Source: Pandoraea nosoerga (GTDB taxonomy: Bacteria > Pseudomonadota > Gammaproteobacteria > Burkholderiales > Burkholderiaceae). From it: DNA of 64,000 nt. The notes under the pieces are model-generated. The model searched no databases and had not been told where the DNA came from. It worked only from the letters and a program-made list of their open reading frames with translations. The translations under genes were made by a program, and so were the position numbers. The stretch lies in NCBI RefSeq assembly GCF_902459585.1, contig NZ_CABPSC010000003.1, positions 124,001 through 188,000 on the forward strand. Reading direction: 5' to 3'. Positions 10,642 to 20,291 of this stretch are shown one piece after another (position 1 is the first letter of the stretch; the number at the start of each line of letters is the position of its first letter).

Positions 10642-11964
10642 GTGATCAAAGGTATTTCCCGTTTCTTCACTCAGGTCGTGCATCGGTTTCTGCCCGATCC
10701 GCTCATCTTCGCAATCTTCCTCACCGTCATCACGTTCGCGCTCGCGCTGGGCTTCACGCCCAAGACGCCGGGCGAACTCGTGCTGCTCTGGGGCTCGGGC
10801 TTCTGGAATCTGCTCGCATTCTCGATGCAGATGGCAATGATTCTGGTGACCGGTCACGCGCTGGCCAGCTCCGCACCGATGAAACGTGCGATGGCCGCGC
10901 TGGCCGGCGCGGCGCGCTCCCCCGCGCAGGCCACGATGATGGTGGCGCTGCTCGCCGGTGTGGCGTGCGCCATCAACTGGGGCTTCGGCCTCGTGCTCGG
11001 CGCGATGTTCGCGCGCGAAGTCGCGCGCCGCGTCAGGGGCACCGACTATCGGCTGCTCGTCGCCTGCGCCTACATGGGCTTTCTCACGTGGCACGGCGGG
11101 CTCTCGGGCTCGGTGCCGCTCGTCGCCGCCACGCACGGCAATCCGATGGAAAAGGTAGTGGGCCTGATTCCGGTCTCGCAGACGCTGTTCACCGGCTATA
11201 ACGCCTTCATTACGATTGGCCTGATCGTGATGCTGCCGCTGCTCGCGCGCGCGATGATGCCGCGCCCGAACGAGGTCGTCTCGATCGACCCGAAGCTGCT
11301 CGTCGACGAGCCGACGCACGAGCGCGTGCTCGGCCCCGACGCGACGATCGCCGAGAAGCTCGAGGAAAGCCGCCTGCTCTCGCTGCTGGTGTTCGCGCTC
11401 ATCGCCGCCTACCTCGTGATTCGCACGCTCACGAAAGGCTTCACGCTCGACATCGACACCGTGAACCTCGCGTTCCTCGGTATCGGCATCTTGCTGCACC
11501 GCACGCCGATGGCCTATGCTCGCGCCGTCGCGAACGCCGCGCGCGGTGCATCCGGCATCATGATCCAGTTCCCCTTCTATGCCGGCATCCAGGCGACGAT
11601 GGACCACTCGGGCCTCGCGGGCGTCATCACGAACTGGTTCATCGAAATCGCCAACGTGCATACGTTCCCGCTGCTCGCCTTCCTCAGCTCGGCCGTGATC
11701 AACTTCGCCGTGCCCTCGGGCGGCGGCCACTGGGTGGTGCAGGGCCCCTTCGTCATGCCTGCCGCACAGGCGCTCGGCGCCGACATGGGCAAGGCCGCCA
11801 TGGCCATCGCCTACGGCGAAGCCTGGACGAACATGGCGCAGCCGTTCTGGGCGCTGCCGGCGCTGGCGATTGCCGGCCTCGGCGTGCGCGACATCATGGG
11901 CTATTGCGTGACGGCGCTGCTCTTCTCGGGGGTGATCTTCGTGGCCGGGATGTACCTGTTCTGA
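10642..11964 (+). CDS. atoE: Short-chain fatty acid transporter, AtoE family
   Basis: A 440-residue membrane protein of the AtoE family, which takes up short-chain fatty acids such as butyrate and acetoacetate. The typical start FTQVVHRFLPDPLIFAIFLT, MAMILVTGHALASS, NWGFGLVLGA, AYMGFLTWHGGLSGSVPL and VPSGGGHWVVQGPF are present, and the length is normal. The start codon is GTG at 10642, preceded by AAGGAAGAGG. No ato catabolic genes are adjacent. The 320 bp upstream (10321-10641) hold only low-complexity CCCCTTGCT repeats near 10490-10520 and no clear gene. Confidence 0.92.
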   Translation: MIKGISRFFTQVVHRFLPDPLIFAIFLTVITFALALGFTPKTPGELVLLWGSGFWNLLAFSMQMAMILVTGHALASSAPMKRAMAALAGAARSPAQATMMVALLAGVACAINWGFGLVLGAMFAREVARRVRGTDYRLLVACAYMGFLTWHGGLSGSVPLVAATHGNPMEKVVGLIPVSQTLFTGYNAFITIGLIVMLPLLARAMMPRPNEVVSIDPKLLVDEPTHERVLGPDATIAEKLEESRLLSLLVFALIAAYLVIRTLTKGFTLDIDTVNLAFLGIGILLHRTPMAYARAVANAARGASGIMIQFPFYAGIQATMDHSGLAGVITNWFIEIANVHTFPLLAFLSSAVINFAVPSGGGHWVVQGPFVMPAAQALGADMGKAAMAIAYGEAWTNMAQPFWALPALAIAGLGVRDIMGYCVTALLFSGVIFVAGMYLF

Positions 11965-12069
11965 CGGCGCCCAGGGCCGCACGAAGAGGTTTCGCGCGGC
12001 CCGCCTGCACGGCGCGCCCGTATCGCTTGGTGATATGATTTTTGCCGACACCGACAAGACTCATCACTG

Positions 12070-12990
12070 ATGCGATATCCCGAAACGATGTCCGACACGC
12101 TGGCAGTTGCCGTCACCGAAGCCGATCATGTCATGCGCCACTGGCAATACGATGTCGATGGCCAGATCCGGATTGGTTCGGAGTCCCACAAGCGCATGTT
12201 TTGCCACATGCTGCTCGAGTCGCATAATCCATACAAGCCTGCGATCATCGACTGGCCGGTGTTGCCTCCCGACGCGCTCAAGCGCCTGACAGCCCTGCCC
12301 ATCTGGGACATCGCGGTGCAAACGGAAGGTCGCGCGTCGATTCGTGTCGCCACTTACGCCGCAACGGTGCAGGACCCGCTGTTGCGCAAGGCCATCGCCA
12401 TGGACGCGGACGAAGAGGCCCGTCACAAGGTGGTCCTGTCCCGACTCGTCGAGGCGTATGGCATCGAGCTGGCCCCGGAGCCCGCCTACCCCGCTCCCAA
12501 GGACGCCGAATGGGCGTGGATGAAAACCGGCTTCAGCGAGTGCATCGACAGCTTCGTGGCCTTTGGCCTGTTCCGCTCGGCGCAGCGTTCCGGCTACTTC
12601 CCCGAGGCGCTCGTGGAAACCTTCGAGCCGGTCATCCAGGAAGAAGCACGCCACATCCTGTTCTTTACCAACTGGGTCGCATGGCATCGCCATAATCTGC
12701 CGCGCTGGAAGCGGCCGTGGTTCTATGCGCGCGTCGTGGCCGTGTGGATCACGCTGGTGTGGGAGCGCCTGGCGATCGCGCGCGGCATTGACACCGACGG
12801 CGTGGCGCGAGACTCCAACTTCCTCGTAACGGGCACGGCGGACATCGGCGAGTCGCTCAAGCCGCGCGAACTGATCAAGCTGTGCCTGGAAGAAGATGCG
12901 CGCCGCATGGACGGCTACGACAAACGCCTGCTTCGTCCAACCTTCGTGCCGAAACTCGCGCGTCTCGCGCTGCGCTTCATGCGAGGCTGA
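12070..12990 (+). CDS. Ferritin-like di-iron protein of unknown role
   Basis: A 306-residue protein with two EExRH-type motifs, DADEEARHK (about residue 116) and IQEEARHILFF (about 189), spaced as in four-helix ferritin-like di-iron carboxylate proteins. Such proteins include oxygenases and aldehyde-deformylating enzymes, but none can be named here. Start codons at 12070 and 12088 (MSDTLAV) are both possible; neither has a good ribosome site. A strong bidirectional terminator follows the gene. Confidence 0.7.
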   Translation: MRYPETMSDTLAVAVTEADHVMRHWQYDVDGQIRIGSESHKRMFCHMLLESHNPYKPAIIDWPVLPPDALKRLTALPIWDIAVQTEGRASIRVATYAATVQDPLLRKAIAMDADEEARHKVVLSRLVEAYGIELAPEPAYPAPKDAEWAWMKTGFSECIDSFVAFGLFRSAQRSGYFPEALVETFEPVIQEEARHILFFTNWVAWHRHNLPRWKRPWFYARVVAVWITLVWERLAIARGIDTDGVARDSNFLVTGTADIGESLKPRELIKLCLEEDARRMDGYDKRLLRPTFVPKLARLALRFMRG

Positions 12991-13035
12991 ACCACCTTGG
13001 CGCCTTGCCGTCTCGGCGCCTCACGGAACACGCAC

Positions 13036-13073
13036 AAAAAAACCGCCCCGGACTCACGTTCGGGGCGGTTTTT
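13036..13073. terminator. Bidirectional rho-independent terminator
   Basis: An inverted repeat AAAAACCGCCCCG ... CGGGGCGGTTTTT with a 10-base loop has a T-run on each strand. It sits between the convergent ferritin-like gene and the DUF4148 gene and can serve both. Confidence 0.92.
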
Positions 13074-13109
13074 CATGGCGATCGGACGCCGGTGGCGTCC
13101 ATCATCCGA

Positions 13110-13535
13110 TCAGCTGCCTTGGCTCACGTCCAGCTCACCGGCAGCGCGAGCGCGGGCCAGTTCCTGCTTCACGTGCGCGCGCGACACGCTCGGGCCTTGC
13201 GAGGCGACGATCGGATAGTCGAGGTCGTTCTGCGCCATCAGGCCTTGCGCGCGCGCCTGCGCCAGTTCGGTCTTCACTTCGGCGCGGCTCTTCGCCGGCC
13301 CCGAAGCGACGTACACGGGATAGTCGGCGTCGCCGTGGGGGATCAGGCCTTGCGCGCGAGCCTGCGCCAGGCCGGAGAGCACGGCGGCACGGGTGAGCGG
13401 CTGACCCTGCGAGGCAACCTCGGGATAGCGGTTGCCGTTTTCCGCGGCGAAGCTGCCGGCGGCACCTAACGAAGCCACGGTTGCGATAAGCGCGACTCGG
13501 GCAACCCGGGCGATTGCGATGTTCTTGCGGTTCAT
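13110..13535 (-). CDS. DUF4148 secreted repeat protein
   Basis: A 141-residue secreted protein. The signal peptide covers about residues 1-30 (basic start, hydrophobic core, cleavage near SFAAEN). The mature part has three repeats of the DUF4148 type, each with a YP.VAS element, then SRA.V..ELAQARAQG. This family is abundant in Burkholderiales and has no established function. The start at 13535 is chosen because AGGAAA precedes it. Confidence 0.88.
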   Translation of the reverse strand: MNRKNIAIARVARVALIATVASLGAAGSFAAENGNRYPEVASQGQPLTRAAVLSGLAQARAQGLIPHGDADYPVYVASGPAKSRAEVKTELAQARAQGLMAQNDLDYPIVASQGPSVSRAHVKQELARARAAGELDVSQGS

Positions 13536-13807
13536 TTTCCTGACTCCTGTCAAGTTGCGACGACTATGTTTTGAATTGCGCCGTCGATGGAAGGAAGTTT
13601 AGGACTGGCCGTTGCAATGAAAAACGCGATATTCGTCCACGAACTATTGCGTTTTTCGATGAGAATCGAAGTCCCTAATGAAAGCAGCAGAGGCGTGCAT
13701 TCCGGGTACATTCCCCGGCGGCATTCCGGAGCGTGAGAACGCCGCGGCGCGCCGGTGCAACGACGCGCCGCGGCATGGACGGAACGCCCGTTGGCGCGCA
13801 GGCCCGT

Positions 13808-14755
13808 TCAGTCGACGAGCGATGCGCCCAGAGCGTCGAGCAGGAAGTTCGAGCCGCGCTCGCGCGAGCCGGCGTCGTCGTAGCCATCGAAGAAGGCTCC
13901 CTGCTCGGTCATGATGACGTGCGTGCCGCCATCGCGCGGCTTGAGTTCGAACGTCGCCAGCGACGCCGAGATCTTGCGCTCGTCCAGGTGCATTTCGTAT
14001 GCGTAGACAACCCGCGCGTCGGGGACGACGTCGAAGTACACCGCGTCGAACGTCGACACCATGCCGCTCGTCCAGCGCGCGCGGGCCCGCTCTGTTCCGC
14101 CGGGCCGCACATCCATCGACCGCTCGATCAGCGTGAGGCCGTCGCCGCGCGCGAACCAGCGATCCTTGGCTTCACGCTCGGTCAGCGCGCGGAACACCCG
14201 CGACGGCGAAGCCGGATACTGGCGCTCGATCCGGAAGCTGCCGTGCACCACGCTTCGCTGCGAGGGCGCGTCAAGCTCGCGCAGCACCTCGCGACCGAGC
14301 TTGTCGAGCGTCTGCTTCCAGCCTTCGCTGGCGCCTTCGGGCATCCAGGCGTAGGCGGGGTCGTGAACGGTATAGCGTTGCTCGACTTCCAACCGGGTGC
14401 CGTCGCCGGCGTCGGCGAACGTCGCCGTCGTCAACGCGCCGAACAGCGCGTGTCCTTTCACGTCGCTGACGTTCATCTCGATCACGAGCCGTTTGAGCTC
14501 GTCGATCTCGACGAAGCGGCCGCGAATCCAGTGCGACTCGCCTTCGGGCGACTGCATGCGCAGCTCGAACACACCGCCCTCGCGGGGCTCGACCGTCGCT
14601 TCGGGCACGGTATAGCCGAGCGGACAGAACCAGCGCTTGACGGCGTCCGTCGTCGTCCACGCACGAAATACGGTCTCGCGCCTGGCAGGGTATGTCCGGC
14701 CGATGCTCAACGGGCGCGGCGAGCCGCCGGCCTTTGCTTCACTTGTCGTCCTCAT
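13808..14755 (-). CDS. Two-domain SRPBCC (AHSA1-like) protein
   Basis: A 315-residue protein with two tandem AHSA1/SRPBCC domains. The first covers about residues 15-150 (RTYPARRETVFRAWTT, WFCPLGYT, GGVFELRM) and the second about 170-310 (RQYPASPSRVFRALTE, DRWFARGDG, GTHVIMTEQGAF). These helix-grip folds bind hydrophobic ligands. The gene overlaps the upstream ArsR gene by 17 bp, a common arrangement in which the regulator and the ligand-binding protein are co-expressed. AGGAGAGG precedes the start. The actual ligand is unknown. Confidence 0.88.
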   Translation of the reverse strand: MRTTSEAKAGGSPRPLSIGRTYPARRETVFRAWTTTDAVKRWFCPLGYTVPEATVEPREGGVFELRMQSPEGESHWIRGRFVEIDELKRLVIEMNVSDVKGHALFGALTTATFADAGDGTRLEVEQRYTVHDPAYAWMPEGASEGWKQTLDKLGREVLRELDAPSQRSVVHGSFRIERQYPASPSRVFRALTEREAKDRWFARGDGLTLIERSMDVRPGGTERARARWTSGMVSTFDAVYFDVVPDARVVYAYEMHLDERKISASLATFELKPRDGGTHVIMTEQGAFFDGYDDAGSRERGSNFLLDALGASLVD

Positions 14756-15095
14756 GAACCTCTCCTTCGGGCGGCAGGCTGGCCAGATACTCGCCCAATC
14801 GGTCGAGATGGCCCTCCCACTCGTGACGGCGCTGGTTGATCCATCGCTCTGCGAGGCTCAGCGCCTGGGGTTCGATCCGGCACGTGCGCACACGGCCGGT
14901 CTTTTCGGTACGCACCAGCCCGGCGCTCTCCAGCACGGACAGGTGCTGCATGACCGCCTGCAACGACATCGACAGCGGCTGCGCGAGCGCACTCACGGAC
15001 GCAGGCCCCTGCGCGAGCCGCACGAGCATCGCGCGGCGCGACGTGTCAGCCAGTGCCTGGAAGGTCAGATCGAGGGCGTCGTCATGGTCAAGCAT
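14739..15095 (-). CDS. ArsR-family transcriptional regulator
   Basis: A 118-residue winged-helix repressor. FQALADTSRRAMLVRLAQGP, SVSALAQPLSMSLQAVMQHLSVLESAGLV and KTGRVRTCRIEP are the typical ArsR/HTH_5 blocks. No metal-binding cysteine pair (ELCVCDL) is present, so it belongs to the non-metal group usually paired with AHSA1 proteins, as here. It likely controls its own operon. Confidence 0.9.
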   Translation of the reverse strand: MLDHDDALDLTFQALADTSRRAMLVRLAQGPASVSALAQPLSMSLQAVMQHLSVLESAGLVRTEKTGRVRTCRIEPQALSLAERWINQRRHEWEGHLDRLGEYLASLPPEGEVHEDDK

Positions 15096-15102
15096 GTACT
15101 TG

Positions 15103-15130
15103 AGTATATAGATTCGAAAAAGTAAAGCAA
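15103..15130 (-). promoter_or_regulatory. Candidate sigma-70 promoter for the ArsR-SRPBCC operon
   Basis: On the minus strand TTGCTT and TATACT are separated by 16 bases. The -10 hexamer ends only 7 bases before the ArsR ATG, so the transcript would start at or very near the start codon, giving a leaderless message. The hexamer match is good but no experiment is implied. Confidence 0.45.
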
Positions 15131-15150
15131 GGACTTTAGTATCAGGAGCC

Positions 15151-16062
15151 TCAGGTGACGATGTGGTGGTCGTGCGGCCGCACCTGGGCCGTGTGCTGGC
15201 GATGGAGGATTTCGCGCAGCGACTGCTCGATGGTCTCCGTCATGGCGTCGAGCGCGAGGTCGTTGGCTTCCATGCCGAACGGCTCCTCGATCTCGGCGCT
15301 CACCGCTTCGAGCGCGAAGAACGTGTACGAAATGAAGGCGACGATCACCGGCGTCATCGGGCCGATGGAGTCGACCAGTCCGAACGGCAGCAGCACGCTG
15401 TAGAGATACGTCACTCGATGCAGGATCACGCCATACGTGAACGGAATCGGCGTGGTCGCGATCCGCTCACAGCCGCCGATGGCCTCGCCCATACGATCGA
15501 GGTGCATCTCCATGACCTGCGCGAGCGGCGCGTCGATCTGGCCCTCGAGCCGCCGCTCGCGCAGCCATTCGCCGGCAAGCAGCAGCAGCGCGATCGGCTT
15601 GAACCGCTTGCGCGCGAGGCACGCCACGTCCTCGGGCGAAAGCAAGCGCTCGAAGTCGGCGCGGGCGTCGGTGCCTCGCAGTTGATGACGCATGCCGTGC
15701 ACGAACGCAATCAGGTACGCGACGAAGCGTGGCGAATCGGCCGTGTCGGCGATCAACGTCATCGACTGACGCGCCAGCGCCCGCGTCTCGTTGAGCACGC
15801 TGCCCCAGAGCACGCGCGCTTCCCAATAGCGGGCATAGCTCGTGGTATTGCGAAAGCCGAGAAAGATCGCGAGCGTGATGCCGATGAGCGAGAACGGCAC
15901 GAACGTGAGCGGAATCTTCCATTCGAAGATGCGCCCGTGCGCGACACTCACGAGAATCGAAATGATCGTGGTGAAGACGAGCTGCGGGGCGATCTTGGGC
16001 AGGATCGAGCCGCGCACGACGAAAAGCATGCGCAGCCAGTGCAGATTAGGGCGGACGATCAT
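15151..16062 (-). CDS. Bestrophin-family (UPF0187) membrane channel
   Basis: A 303-residue bestrophin-like protein, the usual bacterial length. It begins MIVRPNLHWLRMLFVVRGSI, with VPFSLIGITLAIFLGFRNTTSYARYWEAR forming the conserved second helix and RNN/T-region. IEEPFGMEANDL near the C-terminus is the family's acidic calcium-clasp-like motif. Bacterial bestrophins form pentameric ion channels, often sodium-selective. Four hydrophobic segments are visible. It is followed on the plus side by the mmsB operon terminator. Confidence 0.9.
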   Translation of the reverse strand: MIVRPNLHWLRMLFVVRGSILPKIAPQLVFTTIISILVSVAHGRIFEWKIPLTFVPFSLIGITLAIFLGFRNTTSYARYWEARVLWGSVLNETRALARQSMTLIADTADSPRFVAYLIAFVHGMRHQLRGTDARADFERLLSPEDVACLARKRFKPIALLLLAGEWLRERRLEGQIDAPLAQVMEMHLDRMGEAIGGCERIATTPIPFTYGVILHRVTYLYSVLLPFGLVDSIGPMTPVIVAFISYTFFALEAVSAEIEEPFGMEANDLALDAMTETIEQSLREILHRQHTAQVRPHDHHIVT

Positions 16063-16262
16063 GATGACGAGAGGCTCGCGAAGCAAGCGAAGACAGGCCG
16101 TTGGCGGGAGCCGCGACCCGCGCCGTTGCGCCGCGATGATACGCCCATATCGACGGGTTTGAAATGGCCGCGGCCAATGTCGTGCGCCACCGCGCACTGC
16201 CGAATGCCGCCGACTGCCCCCCAATGCCGCCGCCCCGCCCTGCGGAGCTCGGCTGAACGAAA

Positions 16263-16290
16263 CGCCCGTGGGCCGCGAGGCCGACGGGCG
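16263..16290 (-). terminator. Candidate terminator of the binding protein-mmsA-mmsB operon
   Basis: Arms CGCCCGT and ACGGGCG form a stem with a 14-base GC-rich loop, followed on the minus strand by TTTCGTT. It lies 35 bp after the mmsB stop. The T-run is interrupted, so strength is uncertain. Confidence 0.5.
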
Positions 16291-16325
16291 TGCGCCCTTC
16301 CTTCCTTCGCGAAGACCCGCGCGGC

Positions 16326-17255
16326 CTACTTCACTTCGAGCGCCTGCGCGAGCGTGACCGGGTCCTGGAAGATGCTCGAGAAGTCGAGCGCGCCGTGTCC
16401 GTTGGCGCGATGCACTTCGAAGATACGCCGTGCCAGATCGCCGAGCGGCGTGGCGACGTCGCTCGCCTGTGCCGCCCCGTGCGCGAGGCGCAGGTCCTTG
16501 GCCATCAGATCGGTGGCGAAGCCGCCGGTGTAACCGCGCGAGGACGCCGCGTTCTCCATCACGCCCGGGCACGGATTGTAGACCTCGAGCGTCCAGTTGC
16601 GCCCCGAGCTCTGCTGCATGACCGCCGAGAGCACCTTCGGATCGAGACCGTTGGCGATGCCCAGGCGCAAGGCTTCGCTCGTGCCCGCCATCAGGATGCC
16701 CAGCAGCATGTTGTTGCAAAGCTTGAGCGTCTGCCCCGCGCCGAGCGGACCACCGTGGTGAATGGCCCGGCCCATGCTGCCCAGCAGCGGCCGCATGCGC
16801 TCGACGAGCGCGGCGTCGCCGCCAACCATGAACGTGAGCGTGCCGGCCGCCGCGCCGGCCGTGCCGCCCGAGACCGGCGCGTCGAGCAGCAGCGTGCCCG
16901 GGCGTGCGAGCGTGGCGATCTGGCGCGGAATCTCCGGCGGCACCGTGCTGCTGTCGATCAGCACAGCGTCGGCCGGCGCGTTGGCGAGCACGCCCGCCTC
17001 GCCGCTGTACGCCGTCAGCACGTGCTCGCCGGCCGGCAGCATCGTGATGACGACCTGCGCGTCGCGCACGGCGTCGGCGATCGATGCGCAGACCGTGCCG
17101 CCGGCACAGGCGAGCCGCTCGAGCGCGGCGGCGGACAGGTCGAAGCCGCGCACCGCATGCCCGGCACGAACCAGATTGGCCGCCATCGGGCCGCCCATGT
17201 TGCCCAGGCCAATGAACGCGACGCGCAGGGCGCCTTGTTGTGTTTCACTTGCCAT
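16326..17255 (-). CDS. mmsB: 3-hydroxyisobutyrate dehydrogenase
   Basis: A 309-residue beta-hydroxyacid dehydrogenase. The NAD motif GLGNMG is at 16-21, DAPVSGG at 125-131 and the catalytic lysine K178 lies in GAGQTLKLCNN. It oxidises 3-hydroxyisobutyrate to methylmalonate semialdehyde in valine breakdown. The next upstream gene, mmsA, uses that product, 23 bp away, so the two form one operon. GGGAGA precedes the chosen ATG. Confidence 0.94.
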   Translation of the reverse strand: MASETQQGALRVAFIGLGNMGGPMAANLVRAGHAVRGFDLSAAALERLACAGGTVCASIADAVRDAQVVITMLPAGEHVLTAYSGEAGVLANAPADAVLIDSSTVPPEIPRQIATLARPGTLLLDAPVSGGTAGAAAGTLTFMVGGDAALVERMRPLLGSMGRAIHHGGPLGAGQTLKLCNNMLLGILMAGTSEALRLGIANGLDPKVLSAVMQQSSGRNWTLEVYNPCPGVMENAASSRGYTGGFATDLMAKDLRLAHGAAQASDVATPLGDLARRIFEVHRANGHGALDFSSIFQDPVTLAQALEVK

Positions 17256-17278
17256 CGTCTGTCTCCCGAGAAGGCGCG

Positions 17279-18778
17279 TTACTTCAGCGTGATCGTCGTG
17301 TTCACGCCGGCAGGCCCGGTGCCGCGCGCTTGCCAACGCGCGGTGACGGTCTTGGTCTGCGTCCAGAAGAGGATCGCCTGCTTGCCGTTCGGGCCGAGGT
17401 CACCGAGCTTCGACGCGCGCGAGCCCGTGAAGCTGAACCATGCCACCGGCACCGGAATCGGCAAGTTGATGCCGACCTGGCCGACGTCGATCTCGTTCTG
17501 GAACTGACGCGCGGCGCCGCCGTCCTGCGTGAACAGCGCCACGCCGTTGCCGTTCGGGTTGGCGTTGACGAACGCAATCGCCTCCTCGAGCGTGTCGACG
17601 CCCGTCATGCACAACACTGGTCCGAAGATCTCTTCGCGGTAGATCGACATGTCGGCCGTCACGCCGTCGAAAATCGTCGGACCGACGAAATTGCCGTCCG
17701 GCGCTTCCTTCACCGCATGGCCGCGACCGTCGAGCAACAGCTTCGCGCCCTCCTCTACGCCGGCGCCGATGAGCCTCTCGATGCGCGCGCGCGCCTGCTT
17801 CGACACCACCGGCCCCAGATCGGCCTTGCGATCCGTACCCGGGCCGACCTTCAACGCGCGGGCGCGCTCCACGAGCTCCGGCACCCACTCGCGCGCCTCG
17901 CCCACGAGCACCGCGACGGACGTGGCCATGCACCGCTGCCCGGCCGCGCCGAACGCCGCGCCCAGCAGATGGTTGATGGCCTGCTCGCGGTCCGCGTCCG
18001 GCAGGATCACGCAGTGGTTCTTCGCGCCCATCATGGCCTGACAGCGCTTGCCGGCATCCGACGCGCGGCGATAGATGTGCGTGCCGACGTGCGTCGATCC
18101 GATGAACGAGATGGCCTTGATATCGGGGTGATCGCAGATGGCATTCGCAATGTCGGGGCCGCCGTGCACGACGTTGAGCACGCCAGGCGGCAGGCCGGCC
18201 TCGAGCGCCAGCTCGGCCAGACGCAGCGACGCGCTCGGGTCCTGCTCCGACGGCTTGAGCACGAACGTGTTACCGGTGGCGACCGCCAGTGGAAACATGA
18301 AGCACGGCAGCATCACCGGGAAGTTGAACGCGGTGATGCCCGCGCACACGCCGAGCGGCTCGATGAGCGTGTACACGTCCACGCCGCCCGCGGCGTTCTG
18401 CGCATACTCGCCCAGTTGCAACGACGCGATCGAGCAGGCGTGCTCCACGACTTCGAGGCCGCGTCCGACTTCGCCCTCGGCATCGGGCAGCGTCTTGCCG
18501 TGTTCGCGGGTGATCAGTTCAGCCAGTTCGCCCGTGTGATCGCGCAGCAGTTGCTGGAAGCGCAGCATCACGCGCATGCGGCTCGCCTGCGACGTGTTGC
18601 GCCACGTCTTGTAGGCGGCCTTCGCCGAGGCCACGGCGGCGTCGAGCTCGTCGGTCGTGGCGAACGGCACGCGCGCGACCACTTCCTGAGTGGCCGGATT
18701 GACGACGTCGCGCCACTGCGTCGACTTCGACTCGACGCGTTTGCCGTCGATGAGCAGCGGAATGGTGGGTAGGGACAT
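17279..18778 (-). CDS. mmsA: CoA-acylating methylmalonate-semialdehyde dehydrogenase
   Basis: A 499-residue aldehyde dehydrogenase. The catalytic cysteine is C283 (AAGQRCMA) and the oxyanion asparagine N152 (FNFP). Where ordinary aldehyde dehydrogenases have a general-base glutamate (ELGGK), this has GAKNHC, as expected for the CoA-dependent MMSDH class. It converts methylmalonate semialdehyde to propionyl-CoA in valine degradation. GGAGAG precedes the ATG at 18778; the longer open frame to 18964 has no conserved residues. Confidence 0.95.
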   Translation of the reverse strand: MSLPTIPLLIDGKRVESKSTQWRDVVNPATQEVVARVPFATTDELDAAVASAKAAYKTWRNTSQASRMRVMLRFQQLLRDHTGELAELITREHGKTLPDAEGEVGRGLEVVEHACSIASLQLGEYAQNAAGGVDVYTLIEPLGVCAGITAFNFPVMLPCFMFPLAVATGNTFVLKPSEQDPSASLRLAELALEAGLPPGVLNVVHGGPDIANAICDHPDIKAISFIGSTHVGTHIYRRASDAGKRCQAMMGAKNHCVILPDADREQAINHLLGAAFGAAGQRCMATSVAVLVGEAREWVPELVERARALKVGPGTDRKADLGPVVSKQARARIERLIGAGVEEGAKLLLDGRGHAVKEAPDGNFVGPTIFDGVTADMSIYREEIFGPVLCMTGVDTLEEAIAFVNANPNGNGVALFTQDGGAARQFQNEIDVGQVGINLPIPVPVAWFSFTGSRASKLGDLGPNGKQAILFWTQTKTVTARWQARGTGPAGVNTTITLK

Positions 18779-18947
18779 GACACGCTCTCCTGATCGAACG
18801 AATACGGGGATTCGGGGTTGTCGGTAATCGGTTTCGCTGGGTGGCGGCGCCGCCCGCCCGGGGGGGAGCAAAGGCAGGCGGCGGCGCCGGCACTTCAAAG
18901 ATAGGCAATCGGCGCGAGCCCTGCTGCCGCGTTCACTTCGACCGCAC

Positions 18948-20186
18948 TCACTTCGCCGCCGCACTCGTCTTCACGAGCGCGCAGGTGGACTTCGAGAGCG
19001 GCTGGAACGCTTCGGTCGCGGGCACCGTGCCGACCTTGGTGTAGTAGTCCCACGGGCCCTTGGACTCGGCCGGCGACTTCACGCGGAACAGATACATGTC
19101 GTGAATCACGCGACCGTCGGGGCGGATCGAGGCGTTGTGCATGATCGGATCGCGAATCGGCATTTCGCGCATCTTTTGTGCGACGGTCTTGGCATCGACG
19201 CTCTTGGTCGCCGCCACGGCGCGCAGGTAATGCAGCACGCTCGAATACACGCCGGCCTGTACCATCGTCGGCTTCAGGTCCTTGTACTTCTTCTGGAAGC
19301 GGGCCGACCAGGCGCGCGAGGCGTCGTCGTAGTCCCAATAGAAGCCGTCCGTGAACATCAGGCCCTGAGCCGTGTTCAGCCCGAGCGCATGGACGTCGGA
19401 GAGGAACACCAGCAAGGCGGCAAGCTTCTGGCCGCGCTGCACGATGCCGAATTCGCGCGCCTGCTTGAGCACGTTCACGGTGTCCTGACCGCCGTTGGCG
19501 AGCGCCACGACCTGCGCCTTCGAGCTTTGCGCCTGCAGCAGGAACGACGCATAGTCAGACGCATTGAGCGGATGGCGCGACTGCCCGACCACCGTGCCGC
19601 CAAGCGCCTTCACGTTATCAGCGGCGTCCTTCTCCAGCGAATGGCCGAAGGCGTAGTCCACGGTGATGAAGTACCACGACTTGCCGCCGTTCGCGACAAT
19701 GGCGCGCGCCGTGGCGGCGGATTGCGAATACGTGTCGAACATCCAGTGAAAGCCGGTCGGGGAGCAGTCTTCGTTGGTCAGACGCGTGGTCGCGGGGCCG
19801 GAGAACAGTGCGATCTTCTGCTTGTCCATGGCCAGCTTCTGCACGGCGAGCGCCGCCGCGGAGTTGGTCAGGTCGGCGATTGCGTCGACGTTGTCGCGAT
19901 CGAACCACTCGCGCGCCTTGTTGGCGGCGACGTCGGCCTTGTTCTGGTTGTCGGCCGAGACCAGCTCGATCTTCATGCCCTTGCACTCGGCGGCCAGGCA
20001 GTCGTCGATGGCCATCTGCGCCGCGACGACCGAGCCCGCACCGCCCATCGCCGAATACGTCCCCGACATGTCCGTGAGCACCGCCACCTTCACCGGACGA
20101 TCCGGCAACTGCGCCATGCCGCTTGCCGACATCACCCCCAAGCCCGCGCCGAGTCCCAGCGCGAGCAGCCACGGCTTGATCTTCAT
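18948..20186 (-). CDS. Periplasmic branched-chain amino acid-type ABC substrate-binding protein
   Basis: A 412-residue protein with a signal peptide (cleavage near SASGMAQ, residue 25) and a type I periplasmic-binding fold of the LivK group: VKVAVLTDMSGTYSAMGG, DNQNKADVAANKAREW and FGHSLEKDAADNVKALGG. It is the first gene of a unit with mmsA and mmsB, 169 bp apart. No permease or ATPase genes are nearby, so it probably feeds a transporter encoded elsewhere. Its ligand may be a branched-chain or related acid (inference from neighbours). GGAGACAAAG precedes the start. Confidence 0.88.
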   Translation of the reverse strand: MKIKPWLLALGLGAGLGVMSASGMAQLPDRPVKVAVLTDMSGTYSAMGGAGSVVAAQMAIDDCLAAECKGMKIELVSADNQNKADVAANKAREWFDRDNVDAIADLTNSAAALAVQKLAMDKQKIALFSGPATTRLTNEDCSPTGFHWMFDTYSQSAATARAIVANGGKSWYFITVDYAFGHSLEKDAADNVKALGGTVVGQSRHPLNASDYASFLLQAQSSKAQVVALANGGQDTVNVLKQAREFGIVQRGQKLAALLVFLSDVHALGLNTAQGLMFTDGFYWDYDDASRAWSARFQKKYKDLKPTMVQAGVYSSVLHYLRAVAATKSVDAKTVAQKMREMPIRDPIMHNASIRPDGRVIHDMYLFRVKSPAESKGPWDYYTKVGTVPATEAFQPLSKSTCALVKTSAAAK

Positions 20187-20291
20187 CGCTTTGTCTCCTT
20201 CAGGTCCTTTCAGGTCTCTTATGCTTTCGTCGCCATCGTCTATGCGCGGCGCTCATAAATTGTATTTGTGCGAATTTGCTTTACATAGCGC

